Made by a program: the position numbers and the translations under genes
Shown here: in pieces, positions 1-8,915 of the stretch
Numbering within the stretch: position 1 is the stretch's first letter
How the letters are laid out: every line of letters starts with the position of its first letter
DNA from: Mycobacterium branderi
GTDB lineage: Bacteria; Actinomycetota; Actinomycetes; Mycobacteriales; Mycobacteriaceae
Reading direction: 5' to 3'
Length of the DNA stretch: 64,000 bases
Assembly: GCF_010728725.1 (NCBI RefSeq)
Contig: NZ_AP022607.1
Coordinates: forward strand, 744,001 to 808,000
The notes under the pieces: generated by a model
Database searches by the model: none
The model's input: only the letters and a program-made list of their open reading frames with translations
Told to the model about the DNA's origin: nothing

Positions 1-524
1 TTGTCGCAAAGGACGCGATCCGCGACCTCGTTTTGCAGTTCTGCCGCGCCGTCGATCGCGGCGACGTGGCCCTGGCCCGGTCGCTGTATGAGCGCAACGC
101 CCGCGACGAGCACGGCATCAACCCCACCAATACCGCAGCGGAATTCCTTGACCTGATCGAGCCGATGGAGGCGGGGCTGGCGGTGATCCAGCACAACATC
201 ACCAACCACCTGATTCGGCTCACCGGCCCGGACAGCGCGGAAGGCGAGGCGTATGTAATCGCCTACCACCGCGCCGAATCCGGGGACACGGCCAACCTGC
301 TGATCACCGGTGGCCGCTATCTGGATCGCTATTCCCGGCGCGAGGGACAGTGGAAGATCGCGCACCGCAAATGCACCGTCGACTGGGCGAATGAAATGGC
401 CGTGCCGGCGGCGCTCGACCCGGCCAATCCCATCACCAACGGCAGCATCGCTGCAGGGCGGATGGACGGCGACGACCCGTCCTACGACTTTTTCACCGCG
501 CTCAAGCGGGGCACGCGTCTGTGA
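1..524 (+). CDS. SnoaL/NTF2-like protein, 5' end outside window
   Basis: The reading frame stays open and looks coding from the first bases (V-A-K-D-A-I-R-D-L ahead of the first internal ATG at 33), so the true start probably lies upstream of the window. The visible part is about 170 residues with an NTF2/SnoaL-type cone fold: an N-terminal helix (FCRAVDRGDVALARSLY) followed by strands, with HRKCTVDW near the C-terminus. Members act as small hydratases, isomerases or ring-modifying enzymes in steroid and polyketide metabolism. It precedes two SDR genes and an LLM gene on the same strand, which suggests one catabolic operon. The exact reaction is unknown. Confidence 0.75.
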   Translation, partial: VAKDAIRDLVLQFCRAVDRGDVALARSLYERNARDEHGINPTNTAAEFLDLIEPMEAGLAVIQHNITNHLIRLTGPDSAEGEAYVIAYHRAESGDTANLLITGGRYLDRYSRREGQWKIAHRKCTVDWANEMAVPAALDPANPITNGSIAAGRMDGDDPSYDFFTALKRGTRL

Positions 525-635
525 GGCCGAAATCCACACGGCGGGAAAATGATTGGCACGATGCCAGGTTCAGCCTCGCATACCGATCGCGGCCACGCTA
601 CACCCACCTCGATGCGGTGCACGAAAGGTAATGCG

Positions 636-1445
636 ATGAACCTCGGCTTACAGGGCAAGCGGGCTCTGGTCACCGGCAGCAGTTCGGGCATCGGTGCCGG
701 AATCGCGAAAACGCTGGCCGCCGAGGGCGTCTCGGTGGTCGTGCACGGCCGCAATGTCGGGCGTGTCTCGGCGGTGGTTGATGAGATCCGGCAGCGCGAT
801 GCCACGGCGGTGGCGGTGATCGGCGACTTGGCCAGCGAAGACGGTGCCGCGGCCGTCGCCGAGGCCGCGGCCTCTGAGTTCGGCGGGATCGACATCCTGG
901 TCAACAACGCGGGCGGACCGTCGGACACCGAAGTGCAGTCGTGGTTCGCCTTACCGGTCTCGGAATGGGGCGTCACCTACCAACGCAACGTGCTTTCCGC
1001 CGGGTATCTGATCCACGCCCTGGCGCCGGCCATGAAAGAGAACCGGTGGGGGCGCATCATCCAGATCGCGTCGGCCGCGGGCATCATCCCGACATCGGGC
1101 CAGCCCGACTACGGACCATCGAAGGCCGCGATGATCAACATGTCGATGGGACTGTCAAAAGCGTTGGCGGGCAGCGGTGTCACGGTGAACACGGTGATGC
1201 CCGGGATGATCATGACGAAGGGATTGCGCGACTTCCTGCGCGTCTTCGCCGAGCGGCGGGGATGGGGCGATGATCTCGACCGGGCCGCACAATACGTGTT
1301 GAAGGGCACCGGTCAGACCGTGCATCGAATCGGCCAGGTCGACGACGTCGCCTACGCCGTTGCGATGCTCGCCAGCCCGAAGGCGGATTTCTTCAACGGC
1401 ATGAACCTCCACGTCGATGGCGGCGGCACGTCCTCGATCTACTGA
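636..1445 (+). CDS. SDR oxidoreductase (FabG-like)
   Basis: A 269-residue classical short-chain dehydrogenase. The cofactor motif TGSSSGIG is at residues 13-20, followed by NNAG and a complete Ser-Tyr-Lys set (IASAAG, then DYGPSKAA). The C-terminal VDGG is also present. The ATG at 636 is preferred because the Rossmann strand begins nine residues later and GAAAGG lies upstream; longer in-frame extensions look non-coding. It probably oxidises or reduces a hydroxyl or keto group on an acyl-CoA or ring intermediate with NAD(P). It sits between the SnoaL-like gene and a mycofactocin-type SDR. Confidence 0.9.
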   Translation: MNLGLQGKRALVTGSSSGIGAGIAKTLAAEGVSVVVHGRNVGRVSAVVDEIRQRDATAVAVIGDLASEDGAAAVAEAAASEFGGIDILVNNAGGPSDTEVQSWFALPVSEWGVTYQRNVLSAGYLIHALAPAMKENRWGRIIQIASAAGIIPTSGQPDYGPSKAAMINMSMGLSKALAGSGVTVNTVMPGMIMTKGLRDFLRVFAERRGWGDDLDRAAQYVLKGTGQTVHRIGQVDDVAYAVAMLASPKADFFNGMNLHVDGGGTSSIY

Positions 1446-1465
1446 TCCACACGATCGACGCCCGA

Positions 1466-1483
1466 CAATTACTAAAATAGTTG
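1466..1483. promoter_or_regulatory. imperfect inverted repeat upstream of mycofactocin-type SDR
   Basis: An AT-rich imperfect palindrome in the 93-bp gap between two SDR genes has half sites CAATTA and TAGTTG. The right half matches the TAGTTG half of the site upstream of the gntR gene (20184-20197). It is a possible operator or promoter element, and this is weak evidence by itself. Confidence 0.35.
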
Positions 1484-1538
1484 TATGATTCTGGGCGAGG
1501 CCACCGAGTCGCCGCCCGTCAACGGAAAGGAAGCCGTC

Positions 1539-2366
1539 ATGGGTTTGTTGGATGGCCGCGTCGTGTTCATCACGGGCGCCGCGCGTGGTCAGGGCAGATC
1601 ACACGCGGTCACGTTCGCCGAGCAGGGCGCGAACATCGTCGGGGTTGACATCTGCGAAGACCTCGACGTCATCCCGTACAAGTTGGGCACGTCAGAGCAG
1701 CTGGAAGAGACGGCGCGCCTGGTCGAAAAGACAGGGCGGGACATGGTGTTTCGCAAAGCAGACGTGCGGGACAAGGCCACCCTGCAGGCCGCGTTCGATG
1801 AGGGCGTCGCCCAGTTCGGCCACGTCGACACCGTGATCGCCAACGCGGGTGTCATCCTGACGAATCCGGACGAGCGCGACGCATCCGAAGCCCTGCGGCT
1901 CGGCATCGACATCATGCTGATCGGGGTGTGGAACACCTTCCAGGTCGCCATCCCCCACCTGAAGCAACGCGGCCAGGGCGGCAATCTCGTTGCCACCAGT
2001 TCCATGGCGGCGTTACTGGACCTCACCGATGGCCGCGGCGGCTCGGACGCCTACAACATGTCCAAGCTTGCGATCACCGGTCTCGTGCGGTCGTATGCCA
2101 ATCTGCTGGCACCGGATCGCATCCGGGTCAACGCGGTCGCGCCGACCAACTGTGCGACGCCGATGGTCACCGAGAACCCCGCCCTGTTCAAGGTGATCGA
2201 GGAAAGCCCGAATCTGGTCAACGCCATGCAGACCGCGCTGCCCGATCTGCCGATGATCGAGCCCAAGGATGTCAGCAACGCGATTCTGTTCCTGATATCC
2301 GAGCAGGGCCGCAGTTTCACCGGCAGCGTGCTCAAGGTGGACGCGGGCATGGACATTCGGCGGTGA
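1539..2366 (+). CDS. Mycofactocin-type SDR oxidoreductase
   Basis: A 275-residue SDR starting MGLLDGRVVFITGAARGQGR. The GARGQGRxHA cofactor loop, and the extra segment after strand 2 (DVIPYKLGTSEQLEET) ahead of the usual helix, are hallmarks of the mycofactocin-coupled SDR family that includes carveol dehydrogenase. Such enzymes hold a non-exchanging NAD and pass electrons to mycofactocin. NAG (ANAGV) and a Y-x-x-x-K active site (DAYNMSKLA) are visible. ATG 1539 has AAAGGAAG upstream. The stop overlaps the GTG of the next LLM gene, indicating coupled translation. The substrate is likely a secondary alcohol, perhaps cyclic. Confidence 0.88.
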   Translation: MGLLDGRVVFITGAARGQGRSHAVTFAEQGANIVGVDICEDLDVIPYKLGTSEQLEETARLVEKTGRDMVFRKADVRDKATLQAAFDEGVAQFGHVDTVIANAGVILTNPDERDASEALRLGIDIMLIGVWNTFQVAIPHLKQRGQGGNLVATSSMAALLDLTDGRGGSDAYNMSKLAITGLVRSYANLLAPDRIRVNAVAPTNCATPMVTENPALFKVIEESPNLVNAMQTALPDLPMIEPKDVSNAILFLISEQGRSFTGSVLKVDAGMDIRR

Positions 2367-3304
2367 AGTTCACACTCGAATATCCCAGCGAGATCCCGGA
2401 CGCCGCGCCCGGTTTCCTTGCGCCCGATGTGATCCGGCGCCTGGCGGTGCAGGCCGAAGAATGTGGTTTCGACGCGATCGCTTTCAGCGATCATCCGGCC
2501 CCGTCGATCAAATGGCGTCGCGCCGGCGGTCACGACACGGTCGATCCGGCGGCCGCGTTGAGCTACGTGGCCGCGGACACCCGGCGTATCCGTCTGCTGA
2601 CCAACCTCTACGTGCTGCCCTTCCGCAACCCCTACCTTGCGGCCAAAAACCTGACCAGCCTGGACATTCTGTCCGGCGGCCGGCTTACCGCCGGCGTCGG
2701 CGCCGGCTACCTGCGATCGGAATTCTCGGCGCTGGGTGTGGATTTCGATCAGCGCGCGGCACTGCTCGACAACGGCCTGCAGGCACTGGTGCGCATCTGG
2801 CGGCGCCCCGATGAGCCGGTGACCCAGGACGGGTTCGCCGCCACCGCGCCGGTGTGGCTGAGCCCACCGGTCCAAAAGCCTCATCCACCGATCTGGATCG
2901 GCGGGAACAGCAAGGCCGCCCGACGCCGTGTGGTGCAGTTCGGGCAGGGCTGGTGTCCGGTCATCGCACCGGCAGCCATGGCCTCCTCGATTCGCACCGC
3001 GGTCATCGACGGGCCCGCGACATTCGGCCGAGCCGTGGAGGAACTTCGGGCCGAGCTGTCCGCGGCCGGCCGCGATCCATACGCGGTCGACATCCAGATC
3101 GACGTGCCGGTGGTCGATTTCGACGCCGACGATGGCGTGGAACAAGCGTTGCAGCGCATCGACGAATTCGCCGACCTGGGAGCGACGTGGGCGATCGTGC
3201 ACGTCGACGCGTCCTCGGTTGATGCCGCCGTCGACTACCTTTCGGCGTTCAGCGAGCTGGTCATGGGCCGGCGCCAACCGCAACGACCGGTCAACGTCGG
3301 CTGA
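2363..3304 (+). CDS. LLM-class (F420-type) oxidoreductase
   Basis: A 313-residue luciferase-like TIM-barrel protein starting VKFTLEYPSEIPDAAPG. It carries the family pattern FDAIAFSDHP, the T-x-R-I-R-L strand, SGGRLTAGVGAGYLRSEF and PPIWIGGNS. The GTG overlaps the TGA of the upstream SDR (GTGA). In mycobacteria most such proteins bind F420 and move hydride to or from alcohols, aldehydes or enones, though an FMN monooxygenase role cannot be excluded. It is the last gene of the plus-strand unit and converges on the minus-strand PNPOx/LLM/SDR operon. Confidence 0.85.
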   Translation: MKFTLEYPSEIPDAAPGFLAPDVIRRLAVQAEECGFDAIAFSDHPAPSIKWRRAGGHDTVDPAAALSYVAADTRRIRLLTNLYVLPFRNPYLAAKNLTSLDILSGGRLTAGVGAGYLRSEFSALGVDFDQRAALLDNGLQALVRIWRRPDEPVTQDGFAATAPVWLSPPVQKPHPPIWIGGNSKAARRRVVQFGQGWCPVIAPAAMASSIRTAVIDGPATFGRAVEELRAELSAAGRDPYAVDIQIDVPVVDFDADDGVEQALQRIDEFADLGATWAIVHVDASSVDAAVDYLSAFSELVMGRRQPQRPVNVG

Positions 3305-3319
3305 TCAAATAAGCCGGAG

Positions 3320-3775
3320 TCAACCTGCGCGTATCCGCGCGCCGCGGAACGTGTTCCACGACTGAGGGCGCAATTCGATGATCACGCGGTCCTGCTCTGC
3401 CAGCGCGCGGGCCATTGCCCGTGCCCCGGTCCGGTCGGAGATCACGCGCTGAGAAAAGATCGGGTAGAACCATCGAGCGCTGGATTCGTCATCGTGCACC
3501 GTTGCCACCGTTCGGGCACTGGCCATCTGCTGGGCCTCCAGCGGAGTTCCCATGCTGGACACGGTCACCGCGCTTCGCGGCTCGCGTGCCAGCAACGAAA
3601 CGCGTGGGCGGTCGCGAAACGAGGTGACCCACAACGCGTCGTCGTGCCATACGAACGTCTGCACGGCCGCCACCGGCCATCCCTCCGGATTCAGCCAGCT
3701 CAGCGTGCATTCGGTTTGGGTCGACAGCAGCCGCAACAGTTCGGAATGGCTAAGGCGCAGCCGGGAAAAATCCAT
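3320..3775 (-). CDS. PNPOx-like split-barrel flavin/F420 protein
   Basis: A 151-residue protein of the pyridoxamine-phosphate-oxidase-like split beta-barrel family. Its pattern includes CTLSWLNPEGWPVAAVQTFVWHDDALWVTS and RPRVSLLAREPRSAVTV. Family members bind FMN or F420 and act as reductases or cofactor carriers. The start at 3775 (MDFSRLRLS) was chosen because the longer reading frame overlaps the LLM gene. Only 10 bp separate it from that gene, so it is probably the third gene of the SDR-LLM-PNPOx operon. The substrate is unknown. Confidence 0.75.
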   Translation of the reverse strand: MDFSRLRLSHSELLRLLSTQTECTLSWLNPEGWPVAAVQTFVWHDDALWVTSFRDRPRVSLLAREPRSAVTVSSMGTPLEAQQMASARTVATVHDDESSARWFYPIFSQRVISDRTGARAMARALAEQDRVIIELRPQSWNTFRGARIRAG

Positions 3776-3785
3776 CGCCGACGTC

Positions 3786-4667
3786 TCACAGATCGCTTGT
3801 CTTCGACACCAGCTCGTCGCCGAGCCGGGCGACTTCAGCGCGCATGTCGGCGAGCGTGCGGGCCCGAATCGCAACGGTCAGCCGGTGAATGCCGAAATCC
3901 GCATACACCTTGGCCTCATCAACGGTGCGCGCGCCTCCGGCGGTGAATTCCATCGCCGACGGGTCTCGTCCGGCGGCACGGGTCTCGGCGCGCACCCGAT
4001 CCAACAGCCGCGGCAATTCGACCTCCGGGTCGTGGCCGGGGAAGATGAACGGAAAATAGCCGTCACCGCGGGTCGCTGCGCGCCGTATCGCCGCTTCGGA
4101 TGAACCACCGATCAGCAGCGGGATGGATCGCCGCACCGGCCAGGGCCGGCACTCCACTCGGTCGAAATCGACGTAACGGCCGTGGTACGACGCAGTGTCT
4201 TGGCCCCAGAGCGTTCGCATCGCGTCGATGTACTCGTCCATCCGTCGGCCCCGATCGGCGAAATTCGTGCCGACGGCGTGATACTCCTCGGGCAAGTCGC
4301 CCACGCCGACGCCGAGCAGAAGCCGGCCACCGCACAAATGGTCCAGCGTCGCAGCCGACTTGGCGAGCACGACCGGTTGGTGCTCGGGCAGGATGAGCAC
4401 GCCGGTGCCGAACCGTATTCGGCTGGTCGCCGAGGCGACATAAGCGAACCAGATCAACGGGTCGGGGATGCCGCCTCGTCGGGCCAGCCTTGCCATGCTG
4501 CCGTCGGGTGAACCGCGGTACGGGGTCGCATCGGGGTGCTTGGACATGACCACGTGCTCGGGTGACCACAACGACTCGAACCCGGCCTGTTCTGCGGCCC
4601 GCGCCAGTGCCACAGCGCTGTCCGGGTCGGGGAAACCGGTGCTGGAGAAGACGATTCCCCATTTCAT
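3786..4667 (-). CDS. LLM-class F420-dependent oxidoreductase
   Basis: A 293-residue luciferase-like monooxygenase family protein starting MKWGIVFSSTGFPDPDS. It has FESLWSPEH, the strand TSRIRFGTGVLILPEH, GGRLLLGVGVGDLPEEY and PLLIGGSSEAAIRRAA. This layout is typical of mycobacterial TIGR03619-like F420 enzymes. It lies 16 bp after the SDR at 4684-5445 and 10 bp before the PNPOx-like gene, giving a compact redox operon. The likely role is hydride transfer on an alcohol, ketone or enone intermediate. Confidence 0.85.
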   Translation of the reverse strand: MKWGIVFSSTGFPDPDSAVALARAAEQAGFESLWSPEHVVMSKHPDATPYRGSPDGSMARLARRGGIPDPLIWFAYVASATSRIRFGTGVLILPEHQPVVLAKSAATLDHLCGGRLLLGVGVGDLPEEYHAVGTNFADRGRRMDEYIDAMRTLWGQDTASYHGRYVDFDRVECRPWPVRRSIPLLIGGSSEAAIRRAATRGDGYFPFIFPGHDPEVELPRLLDRVRAETRAAGRDPSAMEFTAGGARTVDEAKVYADFGIHRLTVAIRARTLADMRAEVARLGDELVSKTSDL

Positions 4668-4683
4668 GGCTGGTCTCCGATTC

Positions 4684-5445
4684 TCATCGCAGGTAGCTGT
4701 AGCCGCCGTCGACCATCAGCGTCGTTCCGGTGATGTAGCCGGCGTCCTCCGAGGCAAGGAACGCAACAACGCGGCCCACGTCCTGCTCGGGATCGCCGAG
4801 GCGGCGCAGCGGGATCTGCGGGATCAGGTCGCGCTCGCTGCGCAGCCCGAACGTGTCCTCGAAGTTGTCCAGTCCCGGCGTCGCGGCGAACGGGCACAAT
4901 GCCACCGCCCGTATGCCATACGGTCCCCACTCGACAGCCGCTACCCGGGTCAGTGCGCGCATCGCTTCTTTGGCCATGGCGTAGGCCGACATGGCGGCCG
5001 GGGCCGTGATGCCGACGCCGGAGGCGATGTTGACGATCAGTCCCCGCGACTCCCGCAGCGCGGGCAGAGCCGCCTTCATGAGCTGGAACGCCGCCAGCGG
5101 GCCGGTGCGCCAGGACTGGTCGAGATCTTCGGTGCTCAGCTTGCGAATCGGCCCGTAGTTGAAGCTCTGGGCCGAGTGAACAACGATGTCGATGCGCCCC
5201 CAGGCGTCGCTGACAGCCGCTGTTGCACGCTCGATGTCGTCGGGTTCGGTCATATCAGCACCGAGGGCTATCGCTGTGCCACCACGTTTTTCGATGTCGT
5301 GCACGGTCTGCTCGCACTGCTCGATTGTCCGGCCGAGCACCGCCACGGCGGCGCCCCGGTCGGCCAGCGCAAGCGCGGTCCCCCGACCGATCCCGCTGCC
5401 GCCGCCGGTGATCAGGGCGGCGCGGCCTGCCAATGTCGCCGGCAC
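4684..5445 (-). CDS. SDR oxidoreductase
   Basis: A 253-residue SDR with TGGGSGIG near residue 14 and a full catalytic set (ASGVG, then SAYAMAKEA). The usual NNAG segment is replaced by HSAQ, which may affect substrate or cofactor positioning. The GTG start at 5445 has AAGG upstream. It is the first gene of a three-gene minus-strand operon divergent from the thioesterase-like gene, and an AT-rich regulatory element lies between them. It probably acts as a 3-hydroxyacyl-CoA or hydroxysteroid-type dehydrogenase. Confidence 0.87.
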   Translation of the reverse strand: MPATLAGRAALITGGGSGIGRGTALALADRGAAVAVLGRTIEQCEQTVHDIEKRGGTAIALGADMTEPDDIERATAAVSDAWGRIDIVVHSAQSFNYGPIRKLSTEDLDQSWRTGPLAAFQLMKAALPALRESRGLIVNIASGVGITAPAAMSAYAMAKEAMRALTRVAAVEWGPYGIRAVALCPFAATPGLDNFEDTFGLRSERDLIPQIPLRRLGDPEQDVGRVVAFLASEDAGYITGTTLMVDGGYSYLR

Positions 5446-5530
5446 GAGCTGCCTTAGTTCCCCGAGCGCATCGGCGCCGTGGCGCGCCGCAGGCGGAACC
5501 GCATATGCGAAGACTAGCCCAAAATCACTG

Positions 5531-5550
5531 ATTGTTTAACTGTTTAAGCT
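5531..5550. promoter_or_regulatory. AT-rich operator-like element in divergent promoter
   Basis: This lies between the divergent genes at 5445 (-) and 5639 (+). The sequence ATTGTTTAACTGTTT is almost identical to ATTGTTTAGCTGTTT at 16791-16805 upstream of the acyl-CoA dehydrogenase operon. A -10-like TATAAA at 5580-5585 could serve the plus-strand gene. The repeated element suggests a shared regulator, possibly the GntR protein encoded at 20226. Confidence 0.5.
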
Positions 5551-5638
5551 TCGACGTTCCGCTGCCGGGGCGGCTAGCATATAAACATTTAGTGCTATCC
5601 CGCCGCGCGCCGCGCGCTTCGGCAAGGAGACGACCCCG

Positions 5639-6490
5639 ATGACCAATGCCGGCACCCGCCGCGAGGCCGCCAGCCCCTACGGGGAATGGGACGCGTCGCT
5701 CGATGCGTTGATGACCTACCGCTACCTCGGGTCGAAGCCACGCTGGATCGACCGGACCCACGCAGACAACCAGATCCGGTTGCGACCGGATCTGCGCACG
5801 CCGGCCGGGGCGGTGCTGGCGGCGCCGCTGGCGATCGCCATGCTCGACACCGCCGGCATCAACATCGACAGGATCTGGATCCTGGCGCTCACACAGATCG
5901 ACGTGCAGATCCTCGACCCGGCGATCGATGCGGGCGCGGTTTCGGTGTCCGGGCAGGTGATCAGGGAAGCCCGCTCCCAGGTTTTCACCGAGGCACGGAT
6001 TTATGACGCCGAGACCCGGGATCGTGCGATCGGCTTCGGCACCGCGAACTGGTCCGTCATCGCCCCGACACCGGAAGGCCACGTCTACCCCGAGCCGGGC
6101 GACGGCGTCGAGGACACGGCCTACCTGCCGCCGCTGTGGCAGGCCTACACCGGACGGCGACGCCCCGACGGCCTCCTCGAGATCCCCGGCCTTCGCCCGG
6201 AAATCGGTACGGAGCGGCTGCATCACGGCCCGATGCTCGTGATCACCGAAACCGCGGCGCTGCAGGCGGCGGCAGCCGAGCTCGGCACCGAGGCGCTGGT
6301 AATCGAGCACCTCAGCCTGACCATCGTCGCCCCGGGGCGATCGGGTCCCTTCGTGGCGACCCCGGTATTCGTCGGGGTCCATTCGTCAACCGCCGGATGC
6401 CGCGTCGAGCTTCGAGACCAGGGCCGCGACAACAGACTTGTCGCCGCCGCGTTCGTGCGGATGCGCGCTGTCGCGGAGACGCCATGCTGA
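5639..6490 (+). CDS. Double-hotdog acyl-CoA thioesterase-like protein
   Basis: A 283-residue protein resembling two-hotdog thioesterase family proteins. The N-half contains RTPAGAVLAAPLAIAMLDTAG and the C-half contains HHGPMLVITETAALQAAA, each followed by long strands. It probably hydrolyses or binds an acyl-CoA intermediate. ATG 5639 is preceded by AAGGAG. Its last codons overlap the next SnoaL-like gene by 7 bp, so the two are co-translated. The family assignment is by pattern only and the function is inferred. Confidence 0.65.
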   Translation: MTNAGTRREAASPYGEWDASLDALMTYRYLGSKPRWIDRTHADNQIRLRPDLRTPAGAVLAAPLAIAMLDTAGINIDRIWILALTQIDVQILDPAIDAGAVSVSGQVIREARSQVFTEARIYDAETRDRAIGFGTANWSVIAPTPEGHVYPEPGDGVEDTAYLPPLWQAYTGRRRPDGLLEIPGLRPEIGTERLHHGPMLVITETAALQAAAAELGTEALVIEHLSLTIVAPGRSGPFVATPVFVGVHSSTAGCRVELRDQGRDNRLVAAAFVRMRAVAETPC

Positions 6491-6963
6491 TTCCCGAACC
6501 GGGCGCCGGTGACGTCGCCGACATCATCGCCATCGAGCACCTCGCCGCCGGCTATGCCGACGCCATATCCCGCGGCGACATCGACGAGGCCGTGCAGGTC
6601 TATGCACCCGACGGCGTGTTGTCGTCGCCGACCACCGAGGATGCCCTCGGGCCGCAAGCCATTGCCGAGGTCCTGCGGGCCACCACCGGCGATCTCGAGT
6701 TTGTGTTCCAGACGGTGCACCAGGGGCTGGTGTGCGTCCGCGGTGAGCGCGCTTCGGCCCGGTTCCCGATCACCGAATGGGCGCGGCGGCGTTCGGATGG
6801 CCGCCCGATCCAATTTCTGGGCATCTACGAAGACGACGTGGTTCGCCTCGACGTCGGCTGGCGGTTCAGCCGCCGCCTGCTGGTGCCCCGCACCATCGGC
6901 AAGCCCGAAGGATTGAGCGGGCGCGTCGTGCCCTACGACGGCCTGCGGCCCTCGTTGTCCTGA
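6484..6963 (+). CDS. SnoaL/NTF2-like protein
   Basis: A 159-residue cone-fold protein. The helix EHLAAGYADAISRGDIDEAVQVYAPDG and later strands (GLVCVRGERASARFPITEWARR) match the SnoaL-like family, members of which include ketosteroid isomerase and scytalone dehydratase. It starts inside the end of the thioesterase-like gene. It is probably a small hydratase or isomerase of the same pathway, and it converges on the ferredoxin gene. Confidence 0.75.
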   Translation: MLIPEPGAGDVADIIAIEHLAAGYADAISRGDIDEAVQVYAPDGVLSSPTTEDALGPQAIAEVLRATTGDLEFVFQTVHQGLVCVRGERASARFPITEWARRRSDGRPIQFLGIYEDDVVRLDVGWRFSRRLLVPRTIGKPEGLSGRVVPYDGLRPSLS

Positions 6964-6970
6964 CCGGCGC

Positions 6971-7626
<656 letters not shown>

Positions 7627-7648
7627 AGATGTAGCCGCTCCTCACCTA

Positions 7649-7676
7649 GTATACCGTTATCTGTATAACCGTATAC
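7649..7676. promoter_or_regulatory. 28-bp near-perfect palindrome in divergent promoter
   Basis: The arms begin GTATACCGTTAT and end ATAACCGTATAC around a short centre, with one mismatched pair per arm. It sits between MaoC (-) and the thiolase (+), overlapping where both promoters should be. It differs in sequence from the AGCTA-type sites of the neighbouring operons, so a separate regulator is possible. Confidence 0.55.
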
Positions 7677-7723
7677 CCTGTGCCGCGGCGTCGGCCAGGA
7701 GCCCACCGACAGTCAGGATCGAC

Positions 7724-8914
7724 ATGGTCACAGCCACTCCCCCGGCGATCGTCATCGCCGCCGCGCGCACGCCGATCGGCACCGCGCGAAAGGGCACCCT
7801 GGCCAACGTCTCCGCCGCCGAGCTGGCCAAGCCGGTGGTGTCGGCGGTCATCGAACGATCCGGGATGGCGGCCGGCGACTTCGACGACCTCATCCTGGCC
7901 GAAGTCATGCAGGGCGGCGGCGACATCGCCCGCTACGTCGCCGTCGATCTCGGTCTCACCGATGTGCCGGGCATGGCCGTCAACCGGCAATGCGCATCGA
8001 GCCTGTCGGCGGTGGCCATGGCCGCCGGGCAGATCGGCTCGGGCATGAACCGCGCGGTACTGGCCGGCGGCACGGAATCGCTGTCCACCACCCCGATCGT
8101 GCGCAAGCGCAAGCCGTTCACCACCGGCAAGGACGCTGACGACTACGAGGATCCGTGGCATTCATTGTCGCACCCGCCGACGCCGGACGCGCCGGCGCTG
8201 GACATGTCGATCACCGTCGCGCACAACTGCGCGGTGCAATACCGCATCTCCCGTCGCGACCAGGACGAATGGGCGCTGCGCAGCCACCAGCGGGCGATCA
8301 AGGCGATCGACGCCGGATCGTTCACCGACGAGATCGTGCCGATCCAGGTGCGAAAGTCCGACGGCACCACGAGCACGTTCGGCGAGGACGAGCATCCGCG
8401 CCGCGACACCAGCATGCAAAGCCTCGCAGCGCTCAAGGTGCTGCATCCGGAGATCGACGGTTTCACCGTCACCGCCGGCAACTCGTCGGGTCTCAACGAC
8501 GCGGCGGCGATCGTCGCGCTGGCCGCGCCCGGCCTTTCGCGCGAGCCGCTGGCGCGGGTGCTGTCGTGGAGTTCGGTCGGAGTTCCGCCCGACCGGACCG
8601 GCAGCGGACCGATTGCCGCGATTCCCAAGGCACTTGAGCTCGCCGGGCGCACACTGCACGACGTCGCGCTGTTCGAGATCAACGAAGCGTTCGCCGCGCA
8701 GGCCATCGCCTGTTCGCGCGAACTCGGCCTCGACGAAGAGACCGTCAACGTCTACGGCTCGGGAATCAGCCTGGGGCATCCGATCGCGGCCACCGGGGCC
8801 CGCATGATCACCTCGGCGATCTACGAACTGCGCCGCCGTGGCGGCGGCATCGGTGTGCTGGCGATGTGCGCCGGCGGAGGGATGGGCTCCGCGATGGTAA
8901 TCGAGGTGGCATGA
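7724..8914 (+). CDS. Acetyl-CoA acetyltransferase (thiolase, FadA-type)
   Basis: A 396-residue degradative thiolase with the complete catalytic set: nucleophilic Cys in NRQCASSLSAVAMAAG, NEAFAA, GHPIAATG, and the second Cys in CAGGGMG. It would cleave 3-ketoacyl-CoA to acetyl-CoA plus a shortened acyl-CoA. The ATG at 7724 (MVTATPPAIVIAAARTP) is chosen because thiolases begin close to the AxRTP strand. A cysteine-free DUF35-like gene begins 1 bp after the stop, a thiolase/DUF35 pairing known from several aromatic and steroid pathways. Confidence 0.92.
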   Translation: MVTATPPAIVIAAARTPIGTARKGTLANVSAAELAKPVVSAVIERSGMAAGDFDDLILAEVMQGGGDIARYVAVDLGLTDVPGMAVNRQCASSLSAVAMAAGQIGSGMNRAVLAGGTESLSTTPIVRKRKPFTTGKDADDYEDPWHSLSHPPTPDAPALDMSITVAHNCAVQYRISRRDQDEWALRSHQRAIKAIDAGSFTDEIVPIQVRKSDGTTSTFGEDEHPRRDTSMQSLAALKVLHPEIDGFTVTAGNSSGLNDAAAIVALAAPGLSREPLARVLSWSSVGVPPDRTGSGPIAAIPKALELAGRTLHDVALFEINEAFAAQAIACSRELGLDEETVNVYGSGISLGHPIAATGARMITSAIYELRRRGGGIGVLAMCAGGGMGSAMVIEVA

Positions 8915-8915
8915 C

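Noticed and set aside
2051..3283. Long open frame antisense to the SDR and LLM genes
   Set aside because: It is a shadow frame of high-GC coding DNA; the opposite-strand SDR and LLM proteins have full family motifs.
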